Shown piece after piece: positions 8,885 to 15,100 of a stretch of DNA of 64,000 nt. The notes below the pieces were generated by a model that worked only from the letters and a program-made list of their open reading frames with translations, was not told the origin of the DNA and made no database searches. This DNA comes from Streptomyces liliiviolaceus (GTDB lineage Bacteria > Actinomycetota > Actinomycetes > Streptomycetales > Streptomycetaceae). Each line of letters opens with the position of its first letter. Within the stretch, counting starts at the first letter, position 1. The stretch lies in the NCBI RefSeq assembly GCF_018070025.1, contig NZ_JAGPYQ010000001.1, positions 806,001 through 870,000 on the forward strand. Reading direction: 5' to 3'. Position numbers and translations under genes: made by a program.

Positions 8885-8902
8885 GTTCAGCATTCGTTTA
8901 TC
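8885..8902 (+). promoter_or_regulatory. Candidate AfsR/SARP direct repeat upstream of afsS-like gene
   Basis: GTTCAGC (8885-8891), a 4-nt spacer ATTC, then GTTTATC (8896-8902): two heptamers with an 11-bp period. This is the helical-turn spacing typical of SARP/OmpR-type activator sites. It lies in the gap between afsR and the afsS-like gene, where AfsR acts in S. coelicolor. It is farther upstream of the best -10 candidate than expected for a classical SARP promoter, so the assignment is tentative. Confidence 0.5.
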
Positions 8903-8952
8903 TCCGCGCGTCAGTCTCTACCTGTCACACCGTCGCGTCGGGGGGCAGACGG

Positions 8953-8980
8953 TCTGACCAGGAGCCCAACCGGCTAGTGT
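8953..8980 (+). promoter_or_regulatory. Candidate promoter of afsS-like gene
   Basis: TCTGAC (8953-8958) and TAGTGT (8975-8980), separated by 16 bp. Transcription would begin near 8987, leaving a leader of about 80 nt that opens with a strong hairpin. Confidence 0.45.
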
Positions 8981-8988
8981 GCGGCTCC

Positions 8989-9034
8989 GAACGCCCGTCC
9001 AGCGGCCCTCGGGGGAGTCTCTGGACGGGCGTTC
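8989..9034 (+). promoter_or_regulatory. 14-bp perfect leader hairpin before afsS-like gene
   Basis: GAACGCCCGTCCAG (8989-9002) and CTGGACGGGCGTTC (9021-9034) are exact inverted repeats around an 18-nt loop. No T-run follows, and the afsS-like start codon is 34 nt downstream. It could stabilise the mRNA, attenuate transcription, or terminate afsR read-through while leaving the afsS leader structured. Confidence 0.7.
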
Positions 9035-9068
9035 TTCACTTGTCAACATCAGCAAAGGGAGTCACCCC

Positions 9069-9386
9069 ATGAGCGACAAGAAGAAGGACACGGCCGGGGC
9101 TCTGCCGGACGACTCGGTCAAGGACGAGGCCATCACCACGATGGACAACCCGATGCCGACGCCGACGGCCGGGCCCGACCTCACCGCGATGGACAACCCG
9201 ATGCCCACACCGCCGGCCGGGCCCGACCTGACGGCGATGGACAACCCGATGCCGACGCCGCCGAAGGACTCGGACGTCGTCGTCACACTGGACAACCCGA
9301 TGCCGAGCGAGCCCGCCAAGGGTGGCGTCACGACGCTGGACAACCCGATGCCGACGCCGCCCGCGCTCGGTCTGGACAACAACTAA
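9069..9386 (+). CDS. afsS: AfsS-like DNxMP-repeat regulatory protein
   Basis: 105 aa, hydrophilic, no signal peptide. It contains five DNPMP motifs starting at residues 26, 42, 58, 75 and 91, giving units of 16-17 residues of the form (T/A)-x-DNPMPTPPAGPDL. S. coelicolor AfsS is a 63-aa protein built from a few TxxxDNHMPxPP-type repeats, so this looks like an expanded AfsS with Pro in place of His. The position right after afsR, in the same direction, matches the afsR-afsS arrangement. AAAGGGAG precedes the ATG at 9069; the longer GTG ORF from 8979 is rejected because it would read through the leader hairpin. AfsS acts in the cytoplasm on secondary metabolism by an unclear mechanism. Confidence 0.85.
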   Translation: MSDKKKDTAGALPDDSVKDEAITTMDNPMPTPTAGPDLTAMDNPMPTPPAGPDLTAMDNPMPTPPKDSDVVVTLDNPMPSEPAKGGVTTLDNPMPTPPALGLDNN

Positions 9387-9407
9387 AGACCTTTCTCCCG
9401 ACGGGGA

Positions 9408-9446
9408 TCGGCCGCGGTGGCGCGGAGGGGGAGCCACCGCGGCCGA
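9408..9446 (+). terminator. Terminator after afsS-like gene
   Basis: Perfect 14-bp inverted repeat: TCGGCCGCGGTGGC (9408-9421) and GCCACCGCGGCCGA (9433-9446), with an 11-nt loop, starting 22 nt after the stop codon. A strong GC hairpin without a U-tract, as is usual in Streptomyces. Confidence 0.85.
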
Positions 9447-9474
9447 GGTCTGTCCGCGGGAGGGTTCAGGTCAA

Positions 9475-9504
9475 TCGATGGCTCGAACCGTTCGACTCCA
9501 TCGA
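9475..9504. promoter_or_regulatory. Interrupted palindrome upstream of secreted-peptide gene
   Basis: TCGATGG ... CCATCGA (7-bp arms, 9475-9481 and 9498-9504) encloses a nested TCGAA-CCG-TTCGA. The two halves match over about 14 bp with one indel. A -10-like TAGGGT (9523-9528) follows, so this could be an operator for the peptide gene. Confidence 0.5.
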
Positions 9505-9567
9505 ACACACGTCCCCTGTCGCTAGGGTCGCTTGCGACTCGGAATCCCCTCTCCACCAGGAGCAGAG

Positions 9568-9711
9568 ATGACCCGTACCAAGAAGATCCTCGCCACGATC
9601 GTCCTGATGCTCGGCATCACCGCGGCGGCCGCGAGCCCTGCGCTGGCCGATAACGGCATGCCCGTCGCGCCGCCGGACAACGGCATGCCCGTGGCGCCGG
9701 TCACCCCCTGA
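9568..9711 (+). CDS. Small secreted peptide with two DNGMPVAP repeats
   Basis: 47 codons with an excellent AGGAG 5 nt before the ATG. MTRTKK gives a basic N-region, residues 7-22 are hydrophobic (ILATIVLMLGITAAAA), and SPALA at 23-27 forms an AxA signal-peptidase I site. Cleavage would release a 20-residue peptide: two tandem units, DNGMPVAPP and DNGMPVAPVTP. The units echo the DNPMPTPP repeat of the AfsS-like protein encoded 181 bp upstream. The gene is bracketed by its own candidate operator and terminator. I know of no named family; it could be an extracellular signal, a decoy, or a surface peptide. Very likely a real gene, unknown function. Confidence 0.8.
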   Translation: MTRTKKILATIVLMLGITAAAASPALADNGMPVAPPDNGMPVAPVTP

Positions 9712-9729
9712 CACTCCATCACCCCGACA

Positions 9730-9758
9730 GGGCCGAGCCCGGAACCCGTGCTCGGCCC
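9730..9758 (+). terminator. Terminator after secreted-peptide gene
   Basis: GGGCCGAG (9730-9737) and CTCGGCCC (9751-9758), a perfect 8-bp stem with a 13-nt loop, 18 nt after the stop codon. Confidence 0.7.
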
Positions 9759-9855
9759 GTCGTCGTGTCCGGGGCTCCGGGACCGGCCGGAATTCGTTGC
9801 CGGGCGGGCCCGGTTCTCGCGGTGCCCGCCCGTACGCCGTACTGTGCGGCTCACG

Positions 9856-10257
9856 ATGACAGCGCACCCCATCGAGCCCGGCAGACCCCTCGTTCCCCGG
9901 CCGGAACGGACACCCGGCGCCCTTCGCGCGGCCGTCATCCGGGTTGCCCCGCACCGGCTCGCCGAGCTGGAGCGGGACACCGACGGGGCCATCGGCGCCG
10001 CCGCGCGCACCGGCAGTCTCGGACCGATCATCCAGTTGCTCGACACCTGGGCCGTCACCGTGGAGATCGCCAGGTTCCCGTCCACGGCCGCGCGGCTCCG
10101 CAAGGCCGAGCACACGGTGGGTGCCGCGGGGCGGGGCGCTCCCGCGCGGCGCGGGGCCCGGGACGAGATCCATGCGTTGCGGGCGGCGGCGCGGGAATCG
10201 CTGGCGCGGGATTCGCTGGCGCGGGGCTCGGGGACTTCGACGTCGGCGTCGGCGTAG
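9856..10257 (+). CDS. DUF6247 family protein
   Basis: 133 aa. The core ALRAAVIRVAPHRLAELERDTDGAI, then GSLGPIIQLLDTWAVTVEIARFP and TAARLRKAEH, is the conserved pattern of the DUF6247 family, small helical actinobacterial proteins of unknown function. The C-terminal 35 residues are Ala/Arg/Ser-rich low complexity. I chose the ATG at 9856, where the family-like sequence begins, although no strong ribosome binding site precedes it. It stands alone between the peptide gene and an interspersed repeat, so context gives no partner. Confidence 0.7.
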   Translation: MTAHPIEPGRPLVPRPERTPGALRAAVIRVAPHRLAELERDTDGAIGAAARTGSLGPIIQLLDTWAVTVEIARFPSTAARLRKAEHTVGAAGRGAPARRGARDEIHALRAAARESLARDSLARGSGTSTSASA

Positions 10258-10270
10258 GCTCGTTGCCATC

Positions 10271-10313
10271 TGCGGGCCGGTGGGGGCTGGTCGCGCAGTT
10301 CCCCGCGCCCCTA
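10271..10313 (-). repeat. Interspersed repeat, single reverse copy
   Basis: Reverse-oriented copy (CGCGCAGTTCCCCGCGCCCC core) directly after the DUF6247 gene and at the 3' side of the serine hydrolase gene. Confidence 0.8.
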
Positions 10314-10350
10314 AGAGGCGCCCCTTACGAGGCGTGCCCCGGGGTTGGCG

Positions 10351-11535
10351 TTACGCGCAGAGTTCGTCGTCGATCAAAGCGTTCTGGGTGTCCTGGGTGG
10401 ACGCGTCGGTGGAGCCGTCGCCGGTCGAGTTCAGGACGACGGTGCGGCTGCCGTCGTCGCTGGTGCCGTTGCGGGTGGTGTAGCCGGGGAGGTTGCCTCC
10501 GTGGCTGTAGTAGACCCCGCCGCAGGACAGCGGGACGCTCATCAGACCGAGGCCGTAACGCACACCGGGCCAGGCGTCGTCCAGTTCCGGGGCCGGTACG
10601 GTCGTCTTCATCGCCGTCAGCTCCGCAGGGCGCAGCAGCCGGCCGCCGAGGAGCGCCTGGTAGAAGCGGCTCAGGTCGGCCGTCGTACTGATCATGGCGC
10701 CCGCCGCGCCGCCCGCGGAGGCGTTGAGTTCGGTGATGTCGATCGCCGGCCCCTCCTCCTCGAAGCTGGAGTAGCCGCGCAGATGGCGGCCGGGGATACG
10801 GGACTCGGTGGTCGGGGCGAGGGTGTCGCGCAGGCCCAGCGGGCGGATGAGACGCCGGTCGACCTCCTCGTTCCAGGTGTGCCCGGTGGCCTTCTCGATG
10901 ATCATTCCGGCGAGGATGTAATTGGTGTTGGAGTAGCTCCATCCGTCGCCGGGCGCGAATCCCGGGGTGTGCCGCATCGCGATGCCGACCAGCTCCTGCG
11001 GGGTCCAGGTGCGGTAGCGCTCGGCCTGGTAGCCGGCCGTGCCTTCGAACTCGGGGAAGTCCGACGTGTAGTCGAACAGTCCGCTGGTGTGCTGGAGCAG
11101 CTGCCGTACGGTGATCGCGCCGCCGTCGTTTCCGTTGCCCGAGACGACTCCGGGCAGCCACTGCTCCACGGTGTCGTCGAGCGACAGGCGTCCCTCGCCG
11201 ACGAGTTGCAGGATCACCGTGGCGACGAACGTCTTGCTGGCGCTGGCGATCCGGAACCTGTCACCGGGGCGTACGGCCGCCTGGGTGGCTCGGTCGGCGA
11301 CCCCGCCGGTGGCGTACCGGACGCCTCGCGGGCCCGTCGACCGCGCCACGACCCCGACGGTCCCGGTCTTCATGACCGCGTCCACGCCGGCCTGCAACGC
11401 CCTGCTGTGCGAGGCGCTGTGCGCGGGTGTGCCGGTGGCCCCGGTCGCGCCCGCGGCGGGCAGGGTCAGGCCGATGCCGGCCAGCACGGTCGCCAGGGTC
11501 GTGGCCACCACTCGGGAGGTGAGTTCGGTCTTCAT
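10351..11535 (-). CDS. Secreted serine hydrolase, class C beta-lactamase / D-Ala-D-Ala carboxypeptidase family
   Basis: 394 aa. A signal peptide covers about residues 1-32 (hydrophobic ATTLATVLAGIGLTLPAAGATGA). The catalytic SxxK is SASK at 98-101, the second motif is YSN in WSYSNTNYILAG near 197, and the third is HGG in YYSHGGNLPG near 345. This matches penicillin-binding-protein-like beta-lactamase-family hydrolases common in Streptomyces, acting outside the membrane on D-Ala peptides or esters. A single ATG at 11535 fits the signal peptide. The gene stands alone, flanked by reverse and forward interspersed repeats. Confidence 0.88.
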   Translation of the reverse strand: MKTELTSRVVATTLATVLAGIGLTLPAAGATGATGTPAHSASHSRALQAGVDAVMKTGTVGVVARSTGPRGVRYATGGVADRATQAAVRPGDRFRIASASKTFVATVILQLVGEGRLSLDDTVEQWLPGVVSGNGNDGGAITVRQLLQHTSGLFDYTSDFPEFEGTAGYQAERYRTWTPQELVGIAMRHTPGFAPGDGWSYSNTNYILAGMIIEKATGHTWNEEVDRRLIRPLGLRDTLAPTTESRIPGRHLRGYSSFEEEGPAIDITELNASAGGAAGAMISTTADLSRFYQALLGGRLLRPAELTAMKTTVPAPELDDAWPGVRYGLGLMSVPLSCGGVYYSHGGNLPGYTTRNGTSDDGSRTVVLNSTGDGSTDASTQDTQNALIDDELCA

Positions 11536-11704
11536 GGGTCACGGGCTCCAAGCGTCTCGGTCGGGGTCGGGCCGTCGTCGCGGTACGACCACCACGCTAG
11601 AAACTCCACCTGTGCAACACGATCAAGCAGGCGCCCCAGGAGCCCCTGATGCACTCCCCCGCAAGAAGGTAGCGCCTCCTGTACCAACGAGCCGAGCCCC
11701 ATCC

Positions 11705-11845
11705 CACCCAGGGGCGCGAGGAACTGCGCGATCAGCCCCCACCGACCCGCACCCCACAACCCAACCGGAACCACCCCCCCCACCCCAGGGGCGCGGGGAA
11801 CTGCGCGGCCAGCCCCCACCGAACCCGCACCGCACCACGCACCCC
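11705..11845 (+). repeat. Interspersed repeat, two forward copies
   Basis: Two forward copies of the GGGGCGCGRGGAACTGCGCG element (cores near 11711 and 11789), about 78 bp apart. They lie in the 343-bp gap between the serine hydrolase start and the end of the response-regulator gene. No gene is visible in this gap. Confidence 0.82.
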
Positions 11846-11878
11846 GCACCCCACGCACTCCCCGTGACGGGCGGGCCG

Positions 11879-12538
11879 TCAGGCCCTGCGCCGCGCATCA
11901 TCCAGGTACCGAAGAACCGCCGCCACCCGCCGATCCACCTGATCGGCCGGCGACAGGTCCAGCTTCGCGAAGATGCTGCGGATGTGCTTGTGCACGGCCC
12001 CCTCCGTGACCACGAGCCGTTCGGCGATCGCCCCGTTGCCGAGCCCCTCCGCCATCAGCGCGAGCACATCCCGCTCGCGCGGACTGAGCCGCTCCAGCCG
12101 GGTGTCCTGCCTACTGCGGGTGAACAGCTGCGCGACGACCTCCGGGTCGATCGCCGTACCCCCGCCCGCCACGCGATGGAGCGCGTCCAGGAACTCCTCG
12201 ACCCGCCCCACCCGCTCCTTGAGCAGATAGCCGAGCCCGGTCACCCCACCGCCCAGCAACTCCGTGGCGAACGACTGCTCGACGTACGCCGACAGGACGA
12301 GGACCGCGAGATCGGGCCGTCGCCGCCGGGCCTCCACCGCCGCGACGATCCCCTCGTCGGTGTGCGTCGGCGGCATCCGTACGTCGAGGATGGCGACATC
12401 CGGCTTGTGGGTGTCGATGGCGTCGAGGATGCCGTCACCGGTACTGGCCGTCCCCACCACGTCGAGCCCTTCCGCGCGCAGCAGCAGCGCCAGCCCCTCC
12501 CGCAGCAGCGCGTCGTCCTCGGCGATCACAATCCGCAT
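11879..12538 (-). CDS. NarL/LuxR-type response regulator
   Basis: 219 aa. Receiver domain with acidic pair E7-D8-D9, phospho-acceptor D52 (LDVRMPP) and the K in LLKERV. The C-terminal LuxR helix-turn-helix contains LSPRERDVLALMAEGLGNGAIAE and VHKHIRSIFAKL. Its ATG overlaps the end of the histidine kinase gene by 13 nt, indicating translational coupling. It most likely controls the divergent ABC transporter operon; a palindrome in the shared promoter region is the obvious target. Confidence 0.93.
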   Translation of the reverse strand: MRIVIAEDDALLREGLALLLRAEGLDVVGTASTGDGILDAIDTHKPDVAILDVRMPPTHTDEGIVAAVEARRRRPDLAVLVLSAYVEQSFATELLGGGVTGLGYLLKERVGRVEEFLDALHRVAGGGTAIDPEVVAQLFTRSRQDTRLERLSPRERDVLALMAEGLGNGAIAERLVVTEGAVHKHIRSIFAKLDLSPADQVDRRVAAVLRYLDDARRRA

Positions 12539-13797
12539 GGCAGTTCCACCTTGAGAGTCGTCGGGCCGCCGGGCGGGCTGGCCAGTTCGAGGGTGCCGTC
12601 GTGCGCGGCGATCCGGTTGCGGATGCCGGTGAGCCCGGACCCGGCCTTCTCGTCGGCGCCGCCCCGGCCGTCGTCGGTGATGTCCAGGCTCAGCCGCCCG
12701 CCACCGCTGCGGACCGTGACCGCCGCCTGCCGTGCCCCGCTGTGCTTGGCGATGTTCGTCAGGGTCTCGGCGACCACGAAGTAGGCGGTCGCCTCCACGG
12801 ACGCGGCGCACCGCTCGGGCGCCTGGACGTCGATCCGGCAGGGCACCGGACAGCTCGCGGCGAGTCCGGTGAGCGCCCCGGCGAGCCCCCGGTCGGCCAG
12901 GACGGGCGGCAGGATGCCCCGGGCCACCGAGCGCAGTTCGGACAGGGCCTGTTCGGCGGCGCTCTGGGCGCGTTCGAGGAGTTCCTCGGCGCCCGCCGGA
13001 TCGCGGGCGACCATGCGGCGTGCGGCGCCGAGGAGCACGGTGACGGTGACGAGCCGGTTCTGGGTGCCGTCGTGCAACGAGCGCTCGATACGGCGCAGTT
13101 CGGTGGCGTGGGCGTCCAGGGCGGCGGCCCGGGTGGCGGTGAGTTCCGCGACCCGCAGGGACAGGTCCGTGTCGGGCCCGGCCGCGAGGAGGACCCGGCC
13201 GGGCCGGGCCTGGAGGCGCGCCATGCCGGGGCTGAGGCCCAGGATGATGGCGGTCCAGCCGAGTCCCAGGAGGCCGGCGGCGGCCGCGTCGGCCCAGGTC
13301 TCCGCGACCCCTATGCCGAGGGACGTACTGGTCGCGCCCTCCGGCAGCAGGCGCCAGTAGAGCGGGAAGAGGGAGTCGCGCAGGGCCAGCAGCGGCAGCA
13401 GCAGGCCGGCGAAGCCGAGCAGCAGACCGAGCGAGGCGTGGCGGGCCAGCCAGCGCAGTTCGCGGCGTGTGGTCGGGTCGACGACGGCGAGCCGCAGCGC
13501 GGTCGGCGCCGGGTCCGGCCCGATCACCTCGGGTCCCCACCGGCCGAGCCGGTCGCGTTCGCGTCCGGCGAGCGCGTGCAGGACCCGCAGGACGAGCGGT
13601 GCCATCAGCAGTCCGACGCCCGCCAGGGACGCCACGGCGGTCACGGCGGCCCAGAAGAGAACGAGCAGCGCCATCAGCGCGGTGCCGAGTCCGCCGACGA
13701 GCTGTTCGAGAGCGGCGACGGCCGCGCCGGCCGCCCGGACGACGGTGGCCCGGATACCGGGCCTGTCCTCGCCGCCCTCGTCGGGTGGGGTCGGCAT
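12526..13797 (-). CDS. Sensor histidine kinase (HisKA_3 type)
   Basis: 423 aa. Hydrophobic segments at about 36-75 and 120-190 form the Streptomyces-type membrane sensor region. A dimerisation/phosphoacceptor helix follows with H242 in RRIERSLHDGTQNRL. The HATPase domain contains NIAKHSGA (N box) and DDGRGG..GSGLTGIRNRI (G boxes). GAGGAGGGG lies about 6 nt before the ATG at 13797, deciding this start over the longer ORF. It pairs with the overlapping response regulator and probably senses envelope stress or a peptide antibiotic handled by the divergent ABC system. Confidence 0.9.
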   Translation of the reverse strand: MPTPPDEGGEDRPGIRATVVRAAGAAVAALEQLVGGLGTALMALLVLFWAAVTAVASLAGVGLLMAPLVLRVLHALAGRERDRLGRWGPEVIGPDPAPTALRLAVVDPTTRRELRWLARHASLGLLLGFAGLLLPLLALRDSLFPLYWRLLPEGATSTSLGIGVAETWADAAAAGLLGLGWTAIILGLSPGMARLQARPGRVLLAAGPDTDLSLRVAELTATRAAALDAHATELRRIERSLHDGTQNRLVTVTVLLGAARRMVARDPAGAEELLERAQSAAEQALSELRSVARGILPPVLADRGLAGALTGLAASCPVPCRIDVQAPERCAASVEATAYFVVAETLTNIAKHSGARQAAVTVRSGGGRLSLDITDDGRGGADEKAGSGLTGIRNRIAAHDGTLELASPPGGPTTLKVELPCGL

Positions 13798-13867
13798 CCG
13801 CCCCTCCTCTCCCGCTCGTCCACAGCCCTGCGCGAGCGACCGTTCCACTGTCGTGGAGGAGCGTAGA

Positions 13868-13885
13868 GGTACAGCCTGCTGTACC
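13868..13885. promoter_or_regulatory. Perfect palindrome in two-component/ABC divergent region
   Basis: GGTACAGC-CT-GCTGTACC: perfect 8-bp arms with a 2-bp centre, 71 bp upstream of the kinase start and about 190 bp upstream of the divergent operon. Size and symmetry suit a dimeric LuxR-type response regulator site. Confidence 0.6.
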
Positions 13886-14077
13886 CCCACTCGGGCTGCT
13901 GGCGGGCTCGGCCGACGGGGGTCCTGATCCGTAACTTCGAAGCCACGACAGCGAGACCCGCAGCGCGAGTCGCACACCGCGAATCGCCAACCGCGAACCG
14001 CACACCGCGCACCAGGCGCCAGGCGCCGCGCACCGCACAGGGTCCGAAGAGCTCGACGACTCCGAAGAGGGACAGCC

Positions 14078-14335
14078 ATGACGACCACGGACCCCTACCG
14101 CCTCGACGGCTTCCCCGGAAGCACGGACCCGGCGCGGCAGGACGCCCCCCGGGAAGGCATCACCCGGGACCGCTTCGTGCGTACGGCGCTGTGGCTGGTC
14201 CTGGTGATCAGCACCGTCGGCAACATGGTGGCCTCCTACAGCGCCGCCTCCACCGGGGTCCACCTGGTCTGCGGCGGGGTCACCGCCGTGTGCGTGACCG
14301 CGCTCGTCGTCCGTCACCTGCGGGGCCGGCGATGA
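14078..14335 (+). CDS. Small two-helix membrane protein of the ABC operon
   Basis: 85 aa. A hydrophilic N-terminal 30 residues is followed by two predicted membrane helices, about 34-55 (RTALWLVLVISTVGNMVASY) and 58-80 (GVHLVCGGVTAVCVTALVV). GAGGGACAGCC precedes the ATG. Its stop overlaps the ATG of the ABC ATPase gene (ATGA), so it is translated with the transporter and may be an accessory subunit or a regulator of it. No named family is recognised. Confidence 0.75.
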   Translation: MTTTDPYRLDGFPGSTDPARQDAPREGITRDRFVRTALWLVLVISTVGNMVASYSAASTGVHLVCGGVTAVCVTALVVRHLRGRR

Positions 14336-15096
14336 GCGGGGTCCTCGCGGGAGCCGGCCACCCGATGGCTGCACCGACCGCGCCGGCCATCGAGCTGGCC
14401 AACGTCAGCAAGACGTACGCGGGAGGCGTCCGCGCCCTCGACGACGTGTCGCTGAGCGTCGAACACGGCACGTTCCTCGCCGTGATGGGGCCCTCGGGCT
14501 CCGGCAAGAGCACGCTGATGCACTGCGCCGCCGGTCTCGACTCCCCCACCTCGGGCAGCATCCGTATCGGCGAGCGTGAGATCAGCGGGCTGAACGAGAC
14601 CCGCCGTACCGAACTGCGCCGCGAGCACATCGGTTTCGTGTTCCAGTCCTACAACCTGGTCCCCGCCCTCAGCGTCGCCGACAACATCACGCTGCCGCTG
14701 CGGCTGGCGGGCCGCGCCCCGGACCGGGAATGGGTACGGACGCTGGTCGAGCGGGTCGGTCTCGCCGACCGGATGGCGCACCGGCCCGCCGAACTCTCCG
14801 GCGGCCAGCAGCAACGGGCCGCGATCGTACGGGCCCTGGTGGCGAAGCCCGCCGTCGTGTTCGCCGACGAGCCGACCGGCGCCCTCGATCTGCGCAGCGC
14901 CCACGAGGTGCTGGGCCTGCTGCGCGAACTGGTCGACGAGCTGCGCCAGACGGTGGTGATGGTCACCCACGACCCGGCCGCCGCCGCCCAGGCCCATCAC
15001 GCGGTGGTGATGGCCGACGGCCGGGTGGTGGAGCGCCTGTACCGGCCCACCGCCCCCGAACTGGCCGACCGTCTCGTCAAGCTGGGAGAGGTCTAG
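14332..15096 (+). CDS. ABC transporter ATP-binding protein (MacB/LolD type)
   Basis: 254 aa. Walker A is GPSGSGKS, the signature is LSGGQQQR, Walker B is VVFADEPTGALD, and the switch histidine is in VTHDPAAAA. The YNLVPALSVADNITLPL pattern after the Q-loop (FVFQS) is typical of LolD/BceA-type ATPases that pair with FtsX-like permeases. The start ATG at 14332 overlaps the preceding stop by 4 nt; a downstream ATG at 14365 is possible. The partner permease begins 4 nt after this gene. Confidence 0.95.
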   Translation: MSGVLAGAGHPMAAPTAPAIELANVSKTYAGGVRALDDVSLSVEHGTFLAVMGPSGSGKSTLMHCAAGLDSPTSGSIRIGEREISGLNETRRTELRREHIGFVFQSYNLVPALSVADNITLPLRLAGRAPDREWVRTLVERVGLADRMAHRPAELSGGQQQRAAIVRALVAKPAVVFADEPTGALDLRSAHEVLGLLRELVDELRQTVVMVTHDPAAAAQAHHAVVMADGRVVERLYRPTAPELADRLVKLGEV

Positions 15097-15100
15097 AACC

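Noticed and set aside
8979..9068. GTG-started 135-aa version of the afsS-like protein
   Set aside because: Would translate the leader hairpin; MSDKKKDTAG start at 9069 has a good ribosome site and AfsS-like N-terminus.
9069..9386. Multi-core RiPP precursor
   Set aside because: Repeats resemble AfsS and no modifying enzyme, protease or transporter dedicated to a RiPP is adjacent; kept as afsS-like.
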